Below are positions 27,109-35,196 of a DNA stretch of 64,000 nt, piece after piece. Every line of letters starts with the position of its first letter. Within the stretch, counting starts at the first letter, position 1. Made by a program: the position numbers and the translations under genes. The stretch is from Pantoea piersonii (lineage in GTDB: Bacteria; Pseudomonadota; Gammaproteobacteria; Enterobacterales; Enterobacteriaceae). Location: positions 1 to 64,000 of the forward strand of contig NZ_RARB01000012.1 of assembly GCF_003612015.1 (NCBI RefSeq), written 5' to 3'. The notes under the pieces were generated by a model. That model did not search any database, was not told where the DNA came from, and saw only the letters and a list, made by a program, of their open reading frames with translations.

Positions 27109-27120
27109 CGGTGCACTATA

Positions 27121-27492
27121 GTGGCAACGTTTTCTCTTGTTTAGCGAATAATGCGAACTCCACGAATTAATTAAAATTTTCAAAGAATTGCTTCGGCGGG
27201 GGCCTTTCGGTTCTGGCCCTGCAAATCACTACATCCTTCGGTTCAGCGGCCTGTTGTAGGGGGCGATTTTTTCCATAAAAAAACCCCTCAGGCGAATTCT
27301 TCACGTGTGTACTGGGATTCTCGTCAGGGTTCGCAAGGGAAGAACCTTACTCACTTCACGTTTTTTAAACTTTTTTGGGTAGGGGTATTCTTAATAAAGG
27401 GTGTATAAAATCTATTCGAACCATGCGGTAAGATAACGCATGGGATTATAACAATGCTAATTGATTGTTTTTTATACGTTTAAGGGTGGACC
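27121..27492. other. Intergenic, AT-rich
   Basis: No open frame of note. A poly-T/poly-A rich part at 27270-27380 and TATAAAATC near 27404 could belong to the promoter of the small gene at 27493. Confidence 0.35.
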
Positions 27493-27648
27493 ATGCTTTT
27501 GGATTTACATACAGGGAGAAATGACAACATAGATGGATATGAAGAAAAAAAAGAGAAGCAAGATAATAAAGCAGACCGTCTGGATGGATGGGTTTTAAGT
27601 CCTCATCAGCGCTGTTTTTTAGAGTCACTTTTTGATGAACATGACTGA
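27493..27648 (+). CDS. Small 51-residue charged protein
   Basis: ATG 27493 lies behind AAGGGTGG, and a strong terminator follows 15 bp after the stop, so the unit looks like a real single gene. The N-terminal half is very acidic and basic (DGYEEKKEKQDNKADRLDG); the C-terminal half is more ordered (WVLSPHQRCFLESLFDEHD). The start, stop and terminator spacing support expression. I recognise no family; the low GC content suggests acquired DNA. Confidence 0.5.
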   Translation: MLLDLHTGRNDNIDGYEEKKEKQDNKADRLDGWVLSPHQRCFLESLFDEHD

Positions 27649-27662
27649 CCTCCCTTTAAGTT

Positions 27663-27692
27663 AAAAAGGCCCGCTTCGGCGGGCCTTTTTCG
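27663..27692 (+). terminator. Rho-independent terminator
   Basis: AAAAAGGCCCGCTTCGGCGGGCCTTTTT: an 8-bp or longer GC stem with a TTCG tetraloop and a T run; usable in both directions. Confidence 0.9.
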
Positions 27693-27857
27693 TTTCTGTG
27701 CCGAGCCAATCAATCCAGATTGCTCTTTACCAGATGTGGCTTCGGACGCAGCGTATGGCGCATCTGCCGGGACCATCATATTGTTTCCTGGCTCGCCGGG
27801 TAGTATCAGGCACCGCAGCCCTCAATATCTGTCGTTAGATTAATTGACAAAGCACAG

Positions 27858-27998
27858 GTGGTCACTGGTCTTTACAGCCAGATGAGAACGAAGAATTTGA
27901 CGGAAACTAAGTTGTGTCAGGCGTGCTATTCAGAGCTTCAGAAAATGTGTCGTCGAGTCAGTACTGGAGTCCCTTTACCTGCCCTTGTATATAACTGA
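27858..27998 (+). pseudogene. Degenerate conserved gene, copy 2 (3' end)
   Basis: Reads VVTGLYSQMRTKNLTETKL, then CQACYSELQKMCRRVSTG, ending in PALVYN. It is clearly homologous to the sequence at 19668-19735 (VTGLYSQMKVKNLSESEL). This copy retains a CxxC pair and the proper C terminus but lacks its 5' part. It probably comes from a small zinc-binding-type protein gene that I cannot name. Confidence 0.45.
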
Positions 27999-28447
27999 CA
28001 ATGCTTTATATGTCAGCCAGCCATGTTTGGGTACTACGTAAAATCAACCGGATCCGTGAGCAGCTTAGACTGAAAAGGGGTTGTACTGCTAAAACTGACG
28101 GCACGTAAACCTTTAGAAGAGGTAATAGTTCGATATCTGAGGTTACTGTATGACAATCTGGAAGAGAGCCCCGGAGAATGAGAATGCCGAAGCCTCAAAG
28201 CGGCCAATACCCGCTAAGAGCGAAAAGCTGACGAGTGCTCTTAGCGTGAACCCGGGGGAAAATGTCATAAATAAAGCAGTCTGGCTGTAAAAAATCTTCT
28301 CAGTACGGCTGCAAAAGTTCGGGTTTGGGTTTCTGAATTTCGTAAAGAGGCAGTTAAGCTCTTTTAATTGATACAGTATATCGGGCTGTTCAGGCTCGCT
28401 GATAAACCTGATTTTTTCTGACGCCCCGTACTGAACCGCGACGGATA
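27999..28447. other. No supported gene
   Basis: A minus-strand frame at 28143-28451 is the continuation of decayed sequence downstream of the pseudogene at 28448 and shows no conserved pattern. Confidence 0.3.
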
Positions 28448-28846
28448 TCATACTTTATTGACACCCATGACCAGCTTACCAAGATCGGTATTAGCCACGC
28501 GGACCGAGTGATTTTTTGCCCATGCGGGCAGAGCGTGAATGTAACAGGTAAAGGTACCGTTAGTGACGCCTGAATGATCTGTCGAAACCGCCTTTATGTC
28601 TCTGACACGCATGGTCCCCTAGCATAAATCATGATGCCTGCGGAATGAAACCTGGCCGTACGGGGTGAGTTCCCAGACTTTTCGTCCTGCTTTCACCTGT
28701 GAGGTCAGTAGGCCAGCATCAACAAGCGCTTCCATCTTCGCATTAACCCAGCAAGCGCTACCGGTTCTTATCGAGACCGGCTACTGCTTTTCACCCAGCC
28801 AGAGGGATTGCTGATTAAATGACTGCTGTATGAGACAGCGATACAT
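28448..28846 (-). pseudogene. Hypothetical gene with two in-frame stops
   Basis: One continuous frame reads NQQSLWLGEKQ, then TAG, PVSIRTGSACWVNAKMEALV...VWELTPYGQVSF, a second TAG, then MRVRDIKAVSTDHSGVT and ends VRVANTDLGKLVMGVNKV. No frameshift is needed; both interruptions are nonsense codons. The middle (AKMEALVDAGLL...GRKVWELTPYG) looks like a winged-helix segment. The family is not recognised. It lies downstream of the truncated EptA gene on the same strand. Confidence 0.55.
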
Positions 28847-29003
28847 AGTTTCGCTGGCAACCTGTGAGCTGAAAGGAAGAAAAAAAACTAAAATCCCTGT
28901 AATCCATCTCAACGAAATTTCTCCATGTTCAGAGTCTGCAAGTTTCATTCACGTCACTGAATACGTTTGCAGCATCAGTTTTTATCAGTGGAAGGTCAGC
29001 CCG

Positions 29004-29633
29004 TTAGCGGTGATAGTAATAAGACAGAGATGCTACGATGAAGTTCGACGGACTCAGAGTGCTTACCAGCTCAGGATTATTACGAAACAGCGACGCGTAG
29101 TCTTTGTAAAACAGTATCATGACCAGCGCTACCAGGGTGACAGAAGCGTCAATGTTTACGACACGGTAAACCGGGCCTTTCCACAACGGAATAAATTTCT
29201 TAAAGCATGGCCAGAAAGCCAGTGCGGCCATCGCACCCCCCGAAAAAAACAAGACCAGCACCATGCGGGTGGTCAGTATGGCTCTGATTTCTGCCGGTGT
29301 GGTATTGAGGATGTGGGTGATCATCGAGCGGTCAGGGGCAATACCGTACTGCTGAATAAAGAACTGAGCAGGGGCAGCGACAAGAATAAACAGCGCAACA
29401 GTTACCCTGTCCAGCCAGACAAATGAGGCGAGGGTTATCACAATATTTATGACGCTAAAGACCACCACGGGCATTGAAAGGAAAAAAAGAATGTTGTGCA
29501 GGCCGGTCAGTGGTATGAGGGTGAGAGCCTGTCTGTAGTAAGCAATATTCAGAAAAACGGTGATATACAGCGAGAACAATACAATAAAAGTAATGCGATG
29601 CATTACCGGCTTCCTGAAGTGAAAGGCTGACAT
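29004..29633 (-). pseudogene. eptA: Lipid A phosphoethanolamine transferase, membrane domain only
   Basis: The 209-residue product has the five membrane segments and landmark sequences of EptA (LHNILFFLSMPVVVFSVINI, IAPDRSMITHILNTTPAEI, FYKDYASLFRNN, LSPSNFIVASLS). It stops at YYYHR where EptA continues with the linker. After the TAA the same frame reads RADLPLI, matching the next EptA residues, so the stop is a mutation, and the whole catalytic alkaline-phosphatase-like domain with its active-site Thr is deleted. ATG 29633 fits the family start. No activity is expected. Confidence 0.85.
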
Positions 29634-29705
29634 ACAGGTATTCCGTATCCTCAGTAAGGCTGAAACAGTAAGATTGCCAGGGTGCAGGATGCCGTGGAAC
29701 ATCAG

Positions 29706-30422
29706 TCAGCGGGATGCATAGCCGTAAAAGCTATAAAGGTCACGGCAGTATTCAATGTACTGCTCGATATCAACGTTCTGGTATCCCAGTAATCTGCCAA
29801 CCCGCCTGATATGGTCTTCGTCAAAGGGACTGATGCTTTTGCTGAGCTCCTTCCTGAGTTCCTTCGCACTGATTTCGTACCCGGATTTGTAATAGATCCG
29901 ACCCTGACCTTTATTGAAATCCAGGTATTTGATATCCAGCTGTAAGGGATTAGTGATGAACTCAATGGGAATGCAGTATTCAAACATCGCCACGCGCTTC
30001 AGATCCTTTTGCATCAGGGCATACTCAATGCCCTCGTGAGGCTCAATGCCGGTGGGTATCCGGTATCCGGTGCAGGCCCGCGTGGACGAGATATTATACC
30101 TTTTCAGTTTTGGTGAATCCCCGTTCAGCACGCTTAAACCCGCCGCCAGAAAGCTTGAGTAATAACAGTCAAAATCTGCAAAAAGGTTGCTTATCTTCAG
30201 CGCTTTTTCCTCTGCGCCGGCACGAAAAAATATCATTGCGGAACCAGCGGCTGTCTGGACAGAGCGCAAATTAAGCCGCTTCGGGTTAATCAAAAATATG
30301 ACAGGTATACTCCTGGCATAAACGACACAATCCAGCTTTTTGTTGGCCATACTGATGTACTTGATTTCATCAATGGTCGGAAAACCGGAATGGCTCATGG
30401 CTTGATCACTCATCGCTGTCAT
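29706..30422 (-). CDS. Hypothetical protein with an internal duplication
   Basis: A 238-residue protein that I do not recognise. Two halves are similar: IPVIFLINPKRLNLRSVQ (about 39-56) and IPIEFITNPLQLDIKYLD (about 151-168), each followed by a GxxxIxF/YYKxG stretch (GSAMIFFRAG; GRIYYKSG) and a helix. It therefore has two tandem copies of a roughly 55-residue alpha/beta domain. There is no signal peptide or membrane segment. It follows a 60-residue 2-TM protein by 40 bp, probably as an operon. ATGs at 30422, 30413 and 30398 are all possible. GC content and codon use are like the neighbouring island, not the phage. Confidence 0.65.
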   Translation of the reverse strand: MTAMSDQAMSHSGFPTIDEIKYISMANKKLDCVVYARSIPVIFLINPKRLNLRSVQTAAGSAMIFFRAGAEEKALKISNLFADFDCYYSSFLAAGLSVLNGDSPKLKRYNISSTRACTGYRIPTGIEPHEGIEYALMQKDLKRVAMFEYCIPIEFITNPLQLDIKYLDFNKGQGRIYYKSGYEISAKELRKELSKSISPFDEDHIRRVGRLLGYQNVDIEQYIEYCRDLYSFYGYASR

Positions 30423-30461
30423 CTCGCTGAATACGTGTTGAAGTCTGCAGGTGAGGGAATG

Positions 30462-30644
30462 TCATTGTTCCTCATCTCCGAACAGAGCATTCAGGATGAA
30501 CGTGTTCATCACAATGTTAATCACTATTCCCGCTACCATTACGAGGTTAGTCTTATCCGGGTAGAGTCCGGACAGTCGAACTGTAACGTCATATATCGTG
30601 TAGAACGTTGAAGCTATTACCCATGCTCTCATGAAATATCGCAT
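30462..30644 (-). CDS. Small two-helix membrane protein
   Basis: A 60-residue protein starting at ATG 30644 behind a strong AAAGGAGAAGAG site. Two hydrophobic helices (about 5-24 and 36-54) are joined by a short loop with YPDK, and the acidic tail GDEEQ should face the cytosol. It is first in a likely two-gene unit with the duplicated-domain protein. Its function is unknown; it could anchor the partner or act as an immunity-type protein. Confidence 0.6.
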   Translation of the reverse strand: MRYFMRAWVIASTFYTIYDVTVRLSGLYPDKTNLVMVAGIVINIVMNTFILNALFGDEEQ

Positions 30645-30692
30645 CTCTTCTCCTTTGGGCGTCAGCACCATCAGACCAGACATCTGAAAAAT

Positions 30693-30715
30693 ACCCTCAC
30701 AAAGGCTGTGAGGGT
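30693..30715 (-). terminator. Hairpin with T tract upstream of the 2-TM gene
   Basis: ACCCTCACA/TGTGAGGGT with a 5-nt loop; on the minus strand it is followed by ATTTTTC. It lies 49 bp before the 2-TM gene, so it is either the end of an upstream minus-strand transcript or an attenuator in the leader of this operon. Confidence 0.5.
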
Positions 30716-30722
30716 GAGTCAA

Positions 30723-31520
30723 CCGAGGGATTTAGAGGCACTGTCTCTTATTCTGTGGACATTGGCCTGACGTCTGCCGTTAAGGCTTTATGCATAATAA
30801 TGCATTTGATTTTGTTGTCTGATGAGGAAAGCGATATTCCATCACAGAGCATGTATCACTATGATTGATAATGTTTCAATTTATGAACAAAATAAAAAGT
30901 AAATGCATGAGTTCATTATTCTGAATCGCTTTATACAGATTTTTTCAGTGTCAAAGAAAAGTTCTTACCGGAAGAGCTCATTCATAAAGAAGTGGATGTG
31001 TGTCTCAGGGGATCTGATGTGTGACTGATGCGACTCATTCAGGGCAATGATATTCTGGCCCGTATCTGTCTTGATATACTAGTATTTCGGACGTGGGTGA
31101 TATGGCGTCTGTCAGACAGGCAAAATACGAAATGTCATCCTGCGGCGTTGACTGTACTGACTTCCCGCCTGTCAGATTTTCCATTTATCAGGAATAAGTG
31201 AGCCGGGGTGTTGAGGTGGGAGGCGTGCATCAGAAATATCAAGGAACAGAGAAGAGGGCGCACGGGTGATGGCCTGACCCACATCACTTTCTTTGTTTCA
31301 GTCTTCATGATGCGAAAAATGCCACCCACTGGATGAACTCTTACGATCCTTCCCTTTGCGACTATTACTTCTATGCTCGGTCTGATAATCTGCGACTATT
31401 TTTTGTTTAAGTTGGCAAGGGGTAAAGTCGGCCATGCCGGGAGCTCTGATAAATACACAATAATGAATCGTATCAGGCGCATTCTGTTTATGTTCTTTTA
31501 GCTTCAGTAAAGGCTGAATT
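30723..31520. other. 0.8-kb stretch without a supported gene
   Basis: AT-rich from 30790 to 30960, otherwise mixed. Minus-strand frames at 31135-31329 and 31298-31552 have no ribosome site or family pattern. Confidence 0.35.
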
Positions 31521-31760
31521 GTGAGAGCTTTAGTTATCCTGATCGTTTTCATAATCCCTGTTCTGGCATCCTGCCAAAATGATAATGCTTATCCCGGGCG
31601 GCGCGAAAGGGTTAAACATGATACCAGCTTGAATGATATCTGGAAAAAGAAGGTTTCGCGGGAAAAAGTAAGCCGTATGGATCGCATAAGAAAACAGGGA
31701 TGCATGGATAACAGTGCTGACTGTGGCTTCCCGGTTAACTGGGGGGACGATACGGACTGA
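31521..31760 (+). CDS. Small putative lipoprotein
   Basis: A 79-residue product from GTG 31521, behind AAAGG. Residues 1-17 form a lipoprotein signal (MRALVILIVFIIPVLASC) with the lipobox LASC, so Cys18 should be lipidated; the next residues QND do not show an inner-membrane Asp+2 signal. The mature part is short, highly charged, and contains two Cys near the end (GCMDNSADCGFP) that could form a disulfide. It stands alone in a decayed region; no function is recognised. Confidence 0.5.
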   Translation: MRALVILIVFIIPVLASCQNDNAYPGRRERVKHDTSLNDIWKKKVSREKVSRMDRIRKQGCMDNSADCGFPVNWGDDTD

Positions 31761-32569
31761 ATTCGAGTCATTGCTGCGCCGGGTGCGTTAGCAGGCTGCC
31801 GCCGACAGGAGTCATAAATCACAGGGAGGACAAAAGAACTCTCCATACTGAAAGCACTTATAGCACTCAGAGAAAGGTACGGAGTTTCACGATTTCTACA
31901 TCCCTGAACAGTTGCGTCGGACGAACAGCACCGTTCAGCATTAATGCATTCTTCAACGTAATGAGGCACCTTCATGCCGCTAAGCGGCTTTCAGTTCAGA
32001 CTGCTACTACCCGCCTGTCTTATTCTTGATTCCCGTTATGCTTCTTTCCGTCAGCCTGACTTCGGAGAGTCCGAAAAAAATGTCTGGCATCTTCCGCATA
32101 GAGAGCGGGCTCTTCGATTACCGCAAAATGCTGCGCTATATATACCCGGATACCTTTTCATCCAGGCACGTGAGCTGGCTAATAAAATGTTTTCCGTAAG
32201 GCGCTCCAGCAATGCATACCCGGGATAATGATTTTCCCGGATGGCTTTCACTGCGTGAACTCCTGAGTATTTCTTAAAACCGTAAAAGAATTTTCTGGCG
32301 TTTGAGGCTGGCTAAATCTGAGGGAATGCTGAACGTCCTGGCTCAGATTCTGTGCTTAAGCTGTCAGCAGTCTGGCTGTTAATAAGATTAATGGTTAATA
32401 AATCTCTGAAAGTTAATCCGAAATTATCATTTGCCTTAATTAGTTTTCTTAAAATTCAATGTGTAACATGGTTTCTGGTGAGTTACATATTTCCTTGCGT
32501 AAACGTTTGCCTTGAAGGCGGCAAGTAATATCAGTAGTAATAATATCCGTCCATGACCGGGCATTTTTT
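31761..32569. other. No supported gene
   Basis: Frames at 31974-32228 (plus) and 32051-32251 (minus) lack ribosome sites and conserved patterns. The last 200 bp are AT-rich and probably carry the promoter of the LuxR-type gene. Confidence 0.35.
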
Positions 32570-33196
32570 ATGTTTGATATCAGGAACGGAAAACAGGCTA
32601 TGTGGAGTAAGAAGCGTCATGTGATTGTTATGGGGAAAGAAAGCATTCTTAGATGTGGTTTTTTCAGGCTTGTCGAGCAGGAATGCAATAAACAAGGGCA
32701 TCTTATTCTTTATCCAGACAGTCATCCTTACCTCTGTATTAATGGCATTGCTGGTGCTTTTGAGGAGTTTAATCTCGGTATAATTTGCCTGGGTTACGAT
32801 GATTTTTTTCCTGACTGGTTCTGTAGATTTTTAGCCTTACTTCGACAGACGAACGGTAACGTACTTATTTTCAGGGACAGTCATAAATTACTTGGCAGGC
32901 GTAAGAAAAGTCTGCTGGAAAGAGTCTGCTTTCTGGAGCCGATCCTGGATGTTTCTATGCCTGTCGATTACATTTCTTTTCTTATAGAACAGTTTATTGT
33001 TAAACAGCATTCTCTTTCGGGGGGGTGCAGAATATCTGACCGTGAAATCTCAGTGATCGATGGTTTTATTAATGGTGTTGACGCGGCCAGCCATTCTGCC
33101 TGTCTGGGCATTGCCACACAAACGCTGTACCAGCATCGGAAGAACTGTGCCAATAAACTGGGTGTCAGAAACCTGAAAGAGCTGCTCAGGTTCTGA
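32570..33196 (+). CDS. LuxR-type (FixJ/NarL-like) transcriptional regulator
   Basis: A 208-residue regulator (198 if the ATG at 32600 is used). The C-terminal LuxR helix-turn-helix is clear: ISDREISVIDGFINGVDAAS, then IATQTLYQHRKNCANKLGVR. The N-terminal part resembles a receiver-like alpha/beta fold (VIVMGKESILRCGFFRLVEQ) but lacks the acidic pocket and phospho-Asp of true response regulators, as in CsgD/RcsA/BglJ-type co-regulators. It is rich in Cys. The HTH gene of the prophage begins immediately after its stop, so it marks the host-phage boundary or is cotranscribed into it. Confidence 0.8.
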   Translation: MFDIRNGKQAMWSKKRHVIVMGKESILRCGFFRLVEQECNKQGHLILYPDSHPYLCINGIAGAFEEFNLGIICLGYDDFFPDWFCRFLALLRQTNGNVLIFRDSHKLLGRRKKSLLERVCFLEPILDVSMPVDYISFLIEQFIVKQHSLSGGCRISDREISVIDGFINGVDAASHSACLGIATQTLYQHRKNCANKLGVRNLKELLRF

Positions 33197-33211
33197 GTGT
33201 CGGGAGGAAAT

Positions 33212-33496
33212 GTGCCTGTCATAAGTATCAACAAGATCGACTGGTTCAGGATCCTGGCTGACCTTAGCAGAAAGGGATATTCACTGCAGGGTATTGCTGA
33301 AGAACTGGATGTCGTGGCGTCAACACTCGTTGGCTGGAAGAAGGGAGCAAGCCCTCGTCACCATACCGGTGAAGCGCTGATTGAAATGTGGTGCTGTGTC
33401 ACCGGCAGGACACGTCAGGATGTGCCCCGAGAAAAGGTTATGCAGAAGTTCATTCTTCATCCCGCCAGTCATTCCGGCAGGCATTCAGAAAAATGA
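33212..33496 (+). CDS. Phage helix-turn-helix regulator
   Basis: A 94-residue protein starting at GTG 33212 behind GGGAGG; the frame also opens at a GTG touching the LuxR stop. An HTH is visible at about 12-45 (ILADLSRKGYSLQGIAEELDVVASTLVGWKKG), followed by helices with EALIEMWCCVTGR. Small proteins of this kind occur just before antiterminator Q in lambda-like phages. It is the first gene of the surviving prophage module. Confidence 0.7.
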   Translation: MPVISINKIDWFRILADLSRKGYSLQGIAEELDVVASTLVGWKKGASPRHHTGEALIEMWCCVTGRTRQDVPREKVMQKFILHPASHSGRHSEK

Positions 33497-33553
33497 ATCA
33501 GGGCGGATTCATAGTGCCGGTCGTACATCCTTTACCGGCACAGAGTCCTTCCG

Positions 33554-34255
33554 ATGAAACTTGAGAATATCGTTAAGTATCATTCTCCACGAGCTGTCTC
33601 ACCCTTCTTCAGTCCGAAACATTCTTCTTCTGAATCCTTTTCCGGCAGTGACATCATGGCTGCGCTGGGTATGGCCAATAAGCGTGCGCCTCTGGGTTAT
33701 TCGGCTTTCTGCGGAAAAATGGATTTGAGCCAGGAAGACAAACGCCGGGCTGTCACTCTGCTGACCGCAAGCGGTCTGAAAGAATCCCTGCATTATCCGG
33801 CGCTAAGGAAAATGGCCGAAACCGAATGTCTGGCAGTCATAGAGATTATGGCGGCCTACGCTTTCCTGGATTATGCACGCAGTCCTGAAAGTACAATGCC
33901 GTGTCATGCCTGTAACAGCAGCGGGTACAGAAAAGGCAAGCGCTGCACAAAATGCAGCGGAAAGGGCGCTGTCCGTGCCGCCTGTAAGGACTGCAAAGGG
34001 CGGGGGCAGTCGGTTAACAGGATGAAAACCTGTCTGCAGGGAGCGCCCGTATATCAGCACTGCAAACGCTGTTCAGGGCGGGGATATGAGCGTATTTCTT
34101 CGCTGGTGGTGTTCAGGGCGGTCTGCCAGGTTACGCAGGCTGTTTCTCTGGATACCTGGAACAAGAGTGTGAAGCTGTTGCTTCAGTTTCTTGTTACTGA
34201 ACTGCATAAAGAAGAGTCCCGGGCAGAAGAACAACTTTTTCGCGCTACTAAATAG
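33554..34255 (+). CDS. Late antiterminator Q-like protein
   Basis: A 233-residue protein of the phage antitermination family. A zinc-finger region of DnaJ type is seen at about 117-180, with repeated CxxC pairs (CHACNSSGYRKGKRCTKC, CKDCKGRGQ, CKRCSGRG). The flanking basic helices (AVTLLTASGL; VFRAVCQVTQAVS) are typical. It should let RNA polymerase read through the terminator just downstream (34363-34392) to express lysis and structural genes. Its place before the holin fits this exactly. Confidence 0.85.
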   Translation: MKLENIVKYHSPRAVSPFFSPKHSSSESFSGSDIMAALGMANKRAPLGYSAFCGKMDLSQEDKRRAVTLLTASGLKESLHYPALRKMAETECLAVIEIMAAYAFLDYARSPESTMPCHACNSSGYRKGKRCTKCSGKGAVRAACKDCKGRGQSVNRMKTCLQGAPVYQHCKRCSGRGYERISSLVVFRAVCQVTQAVSLDTWNKSVKLLLQFLVTELHKEESRAEEQLFRATK

Positions 34256-34467
34256 CATGCTATTAAAATACTGGCCAACTTATCGTAAGCTATTTACTTT
34301 TCCATTTTTTGTGATACTTTGATTCTAATGATGGGTAACTTACCCTCTAGAGGCCTTTATTCAGCCCTGACATCCTTGTCAGGGCTTTTTTTATGCACCG
34401 CTTTTATCCGCGGTTTCTGTTTCCCCGTTTCGTGTTTGTTTCTCTATAACCAGCGCGGCATCCTTTC
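34256..34467 (+). promoter_or_regulatory. Late leader: probable Q-dependent promoter and tR'-like terminator
   Basis: Between Q and holin. The AT-rich 34290-34320 region has candidate boxes TTTACT (34293-34298) and GATACT or TACTTT (34313-34320), although the spacing is not ideal. A strong terminator follows 45-75 bp later. This is the layout of lambda pR'-tR', where Q loads at the promoter and overrides the terminator. Confidence 0.5.
34363..34392 (+). terminator. tR'-like terminator
   Basis: AGCCCTGA-CATCCTTG-TCAGGGCT followed by TTTTTT, located in the leader before the lysis genes, where antitermination by Q would act. Confidence 0.8.
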
Positions 34468-34689
34468 ATGAGCAAACTGACAACCGATGTCGCTTACGGC
34501 GCATCTGCGGGCGCTATCGTTCACAGCATTCTGACGTGGTTTAGTCCGGAAGAATGGAGTGCCCTTGGCGTTCTGGCAGGCATAAGCATCGCGATGACTA
34601 CCTGCATCATTAACTGGTATTACAGACGCAAGGCGACAATGGCAGAAATCAGGGCACTTAACTGCAGTTGCAAAAATGGCAGACCTTAA
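34468..34689 (+). CDS. Phage holin
   Basis: A 73-residue membrane protein with two hydrophobic helices (about 8-26 and 32-50) and a basic tail (YYRRKATMAE), the class II holin pattern (HP1/P21-like family). It should make inner-membrane pinholes that trigger the SAR endolysin encoded 3 bp downstream. Confidence 0.85.
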   Translation: MSKLTTDVAYGASAGAIVHSILTWFSPEEWSALGVLAGISIAMTTCIINWYYRRKATMAEIRALNCSCKNGRP

Positions 34690-34692
34690 GGC

Positions 34693-35196
34693 ATGGCGGT
34701 ACCAGTCGCTTTACGAAAACGGTTAGTCGTCGCGGCAGGCGCCGGCGCGTTTGCCATTGCCACCATGCTGCTGAGCGGCCCTGATGGGCTGGAAGGTCGT
34801 GTCTATGTCCCTTATCCGGATATGGCTGGCGTCCTGACCGTCTGTGACGGTCATACCGGTACCGATATTGTCAGAAACAAAACCTATACCGATCTGGAAT
34901 GCGACAGGCTGATGCAGGCTGACCTGAAACGGGTGCAGGAAAGTGTTGATGGTCTTGTGAAGGTTCCACTAGGCGAGTATCAGCGCGCTGCGCTTTACAG
35001 CTTTGCTTATAACGTCGGGCCAGAAGCTTTCTCCCGCTCCACTCTCCTTAAAAGGCTGAATGCTGGCGACAGAGAGGGAGCCTGTGAAGAACTGCGCCGA
35101 TGGATTTATGCCGGTGGCATCAAACGAAAAGGGCTGTTAAATCGCCGCGACATGGAGCGTTCTCTCTGCCTGGCGGAAAGTGCAGATGACATTTAA
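34693..35196 (+). CDS. SAR endolysin, GH24 lysozyme
   Basis: A 167-residue lysozyme. The N-terminal hydrophobic segment (about 12-28), rich in Ala and Gly, is a signal-arrest-release sequence. The catalytic set E34-x8-D43-x5-T49 is visible in GLEGRVYVPYPDMAGVLTV and the following CDGHTG. The C-terminal half matches phage 21 R-type enzymes (YSFAYNVGPEAFSRSTLL, LNRRDMERSLCL). It is exported by Sec, stays tethered until the membrane depolarises, then cleaves peptidoglycan. It pairs with the adjacent pinholin-type holin. Confidence 0.93.
   Translation: MAVPVALRKRLVVAAGAGAFAIATMLLSGPDGLEGRVYVPYPDMAGVLTVCDGHTGTDIVRNKTYTDLECDRLMQADLKRVQESVDGLVKVPLGEYQRAALYSFAYNVGPEAFSRSTLLKRLNAGDREGACEELRRWIYAGGIKRKGLLNRRDMERSLCLAESADDI

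Noticed and set aside
31589-32251. Minus-strand frames of 128 and 66 codons near the small lipoprotein
   Set aside because: They lack ribosome sites, overlap a better-supported gene, and have no conserved pattern.
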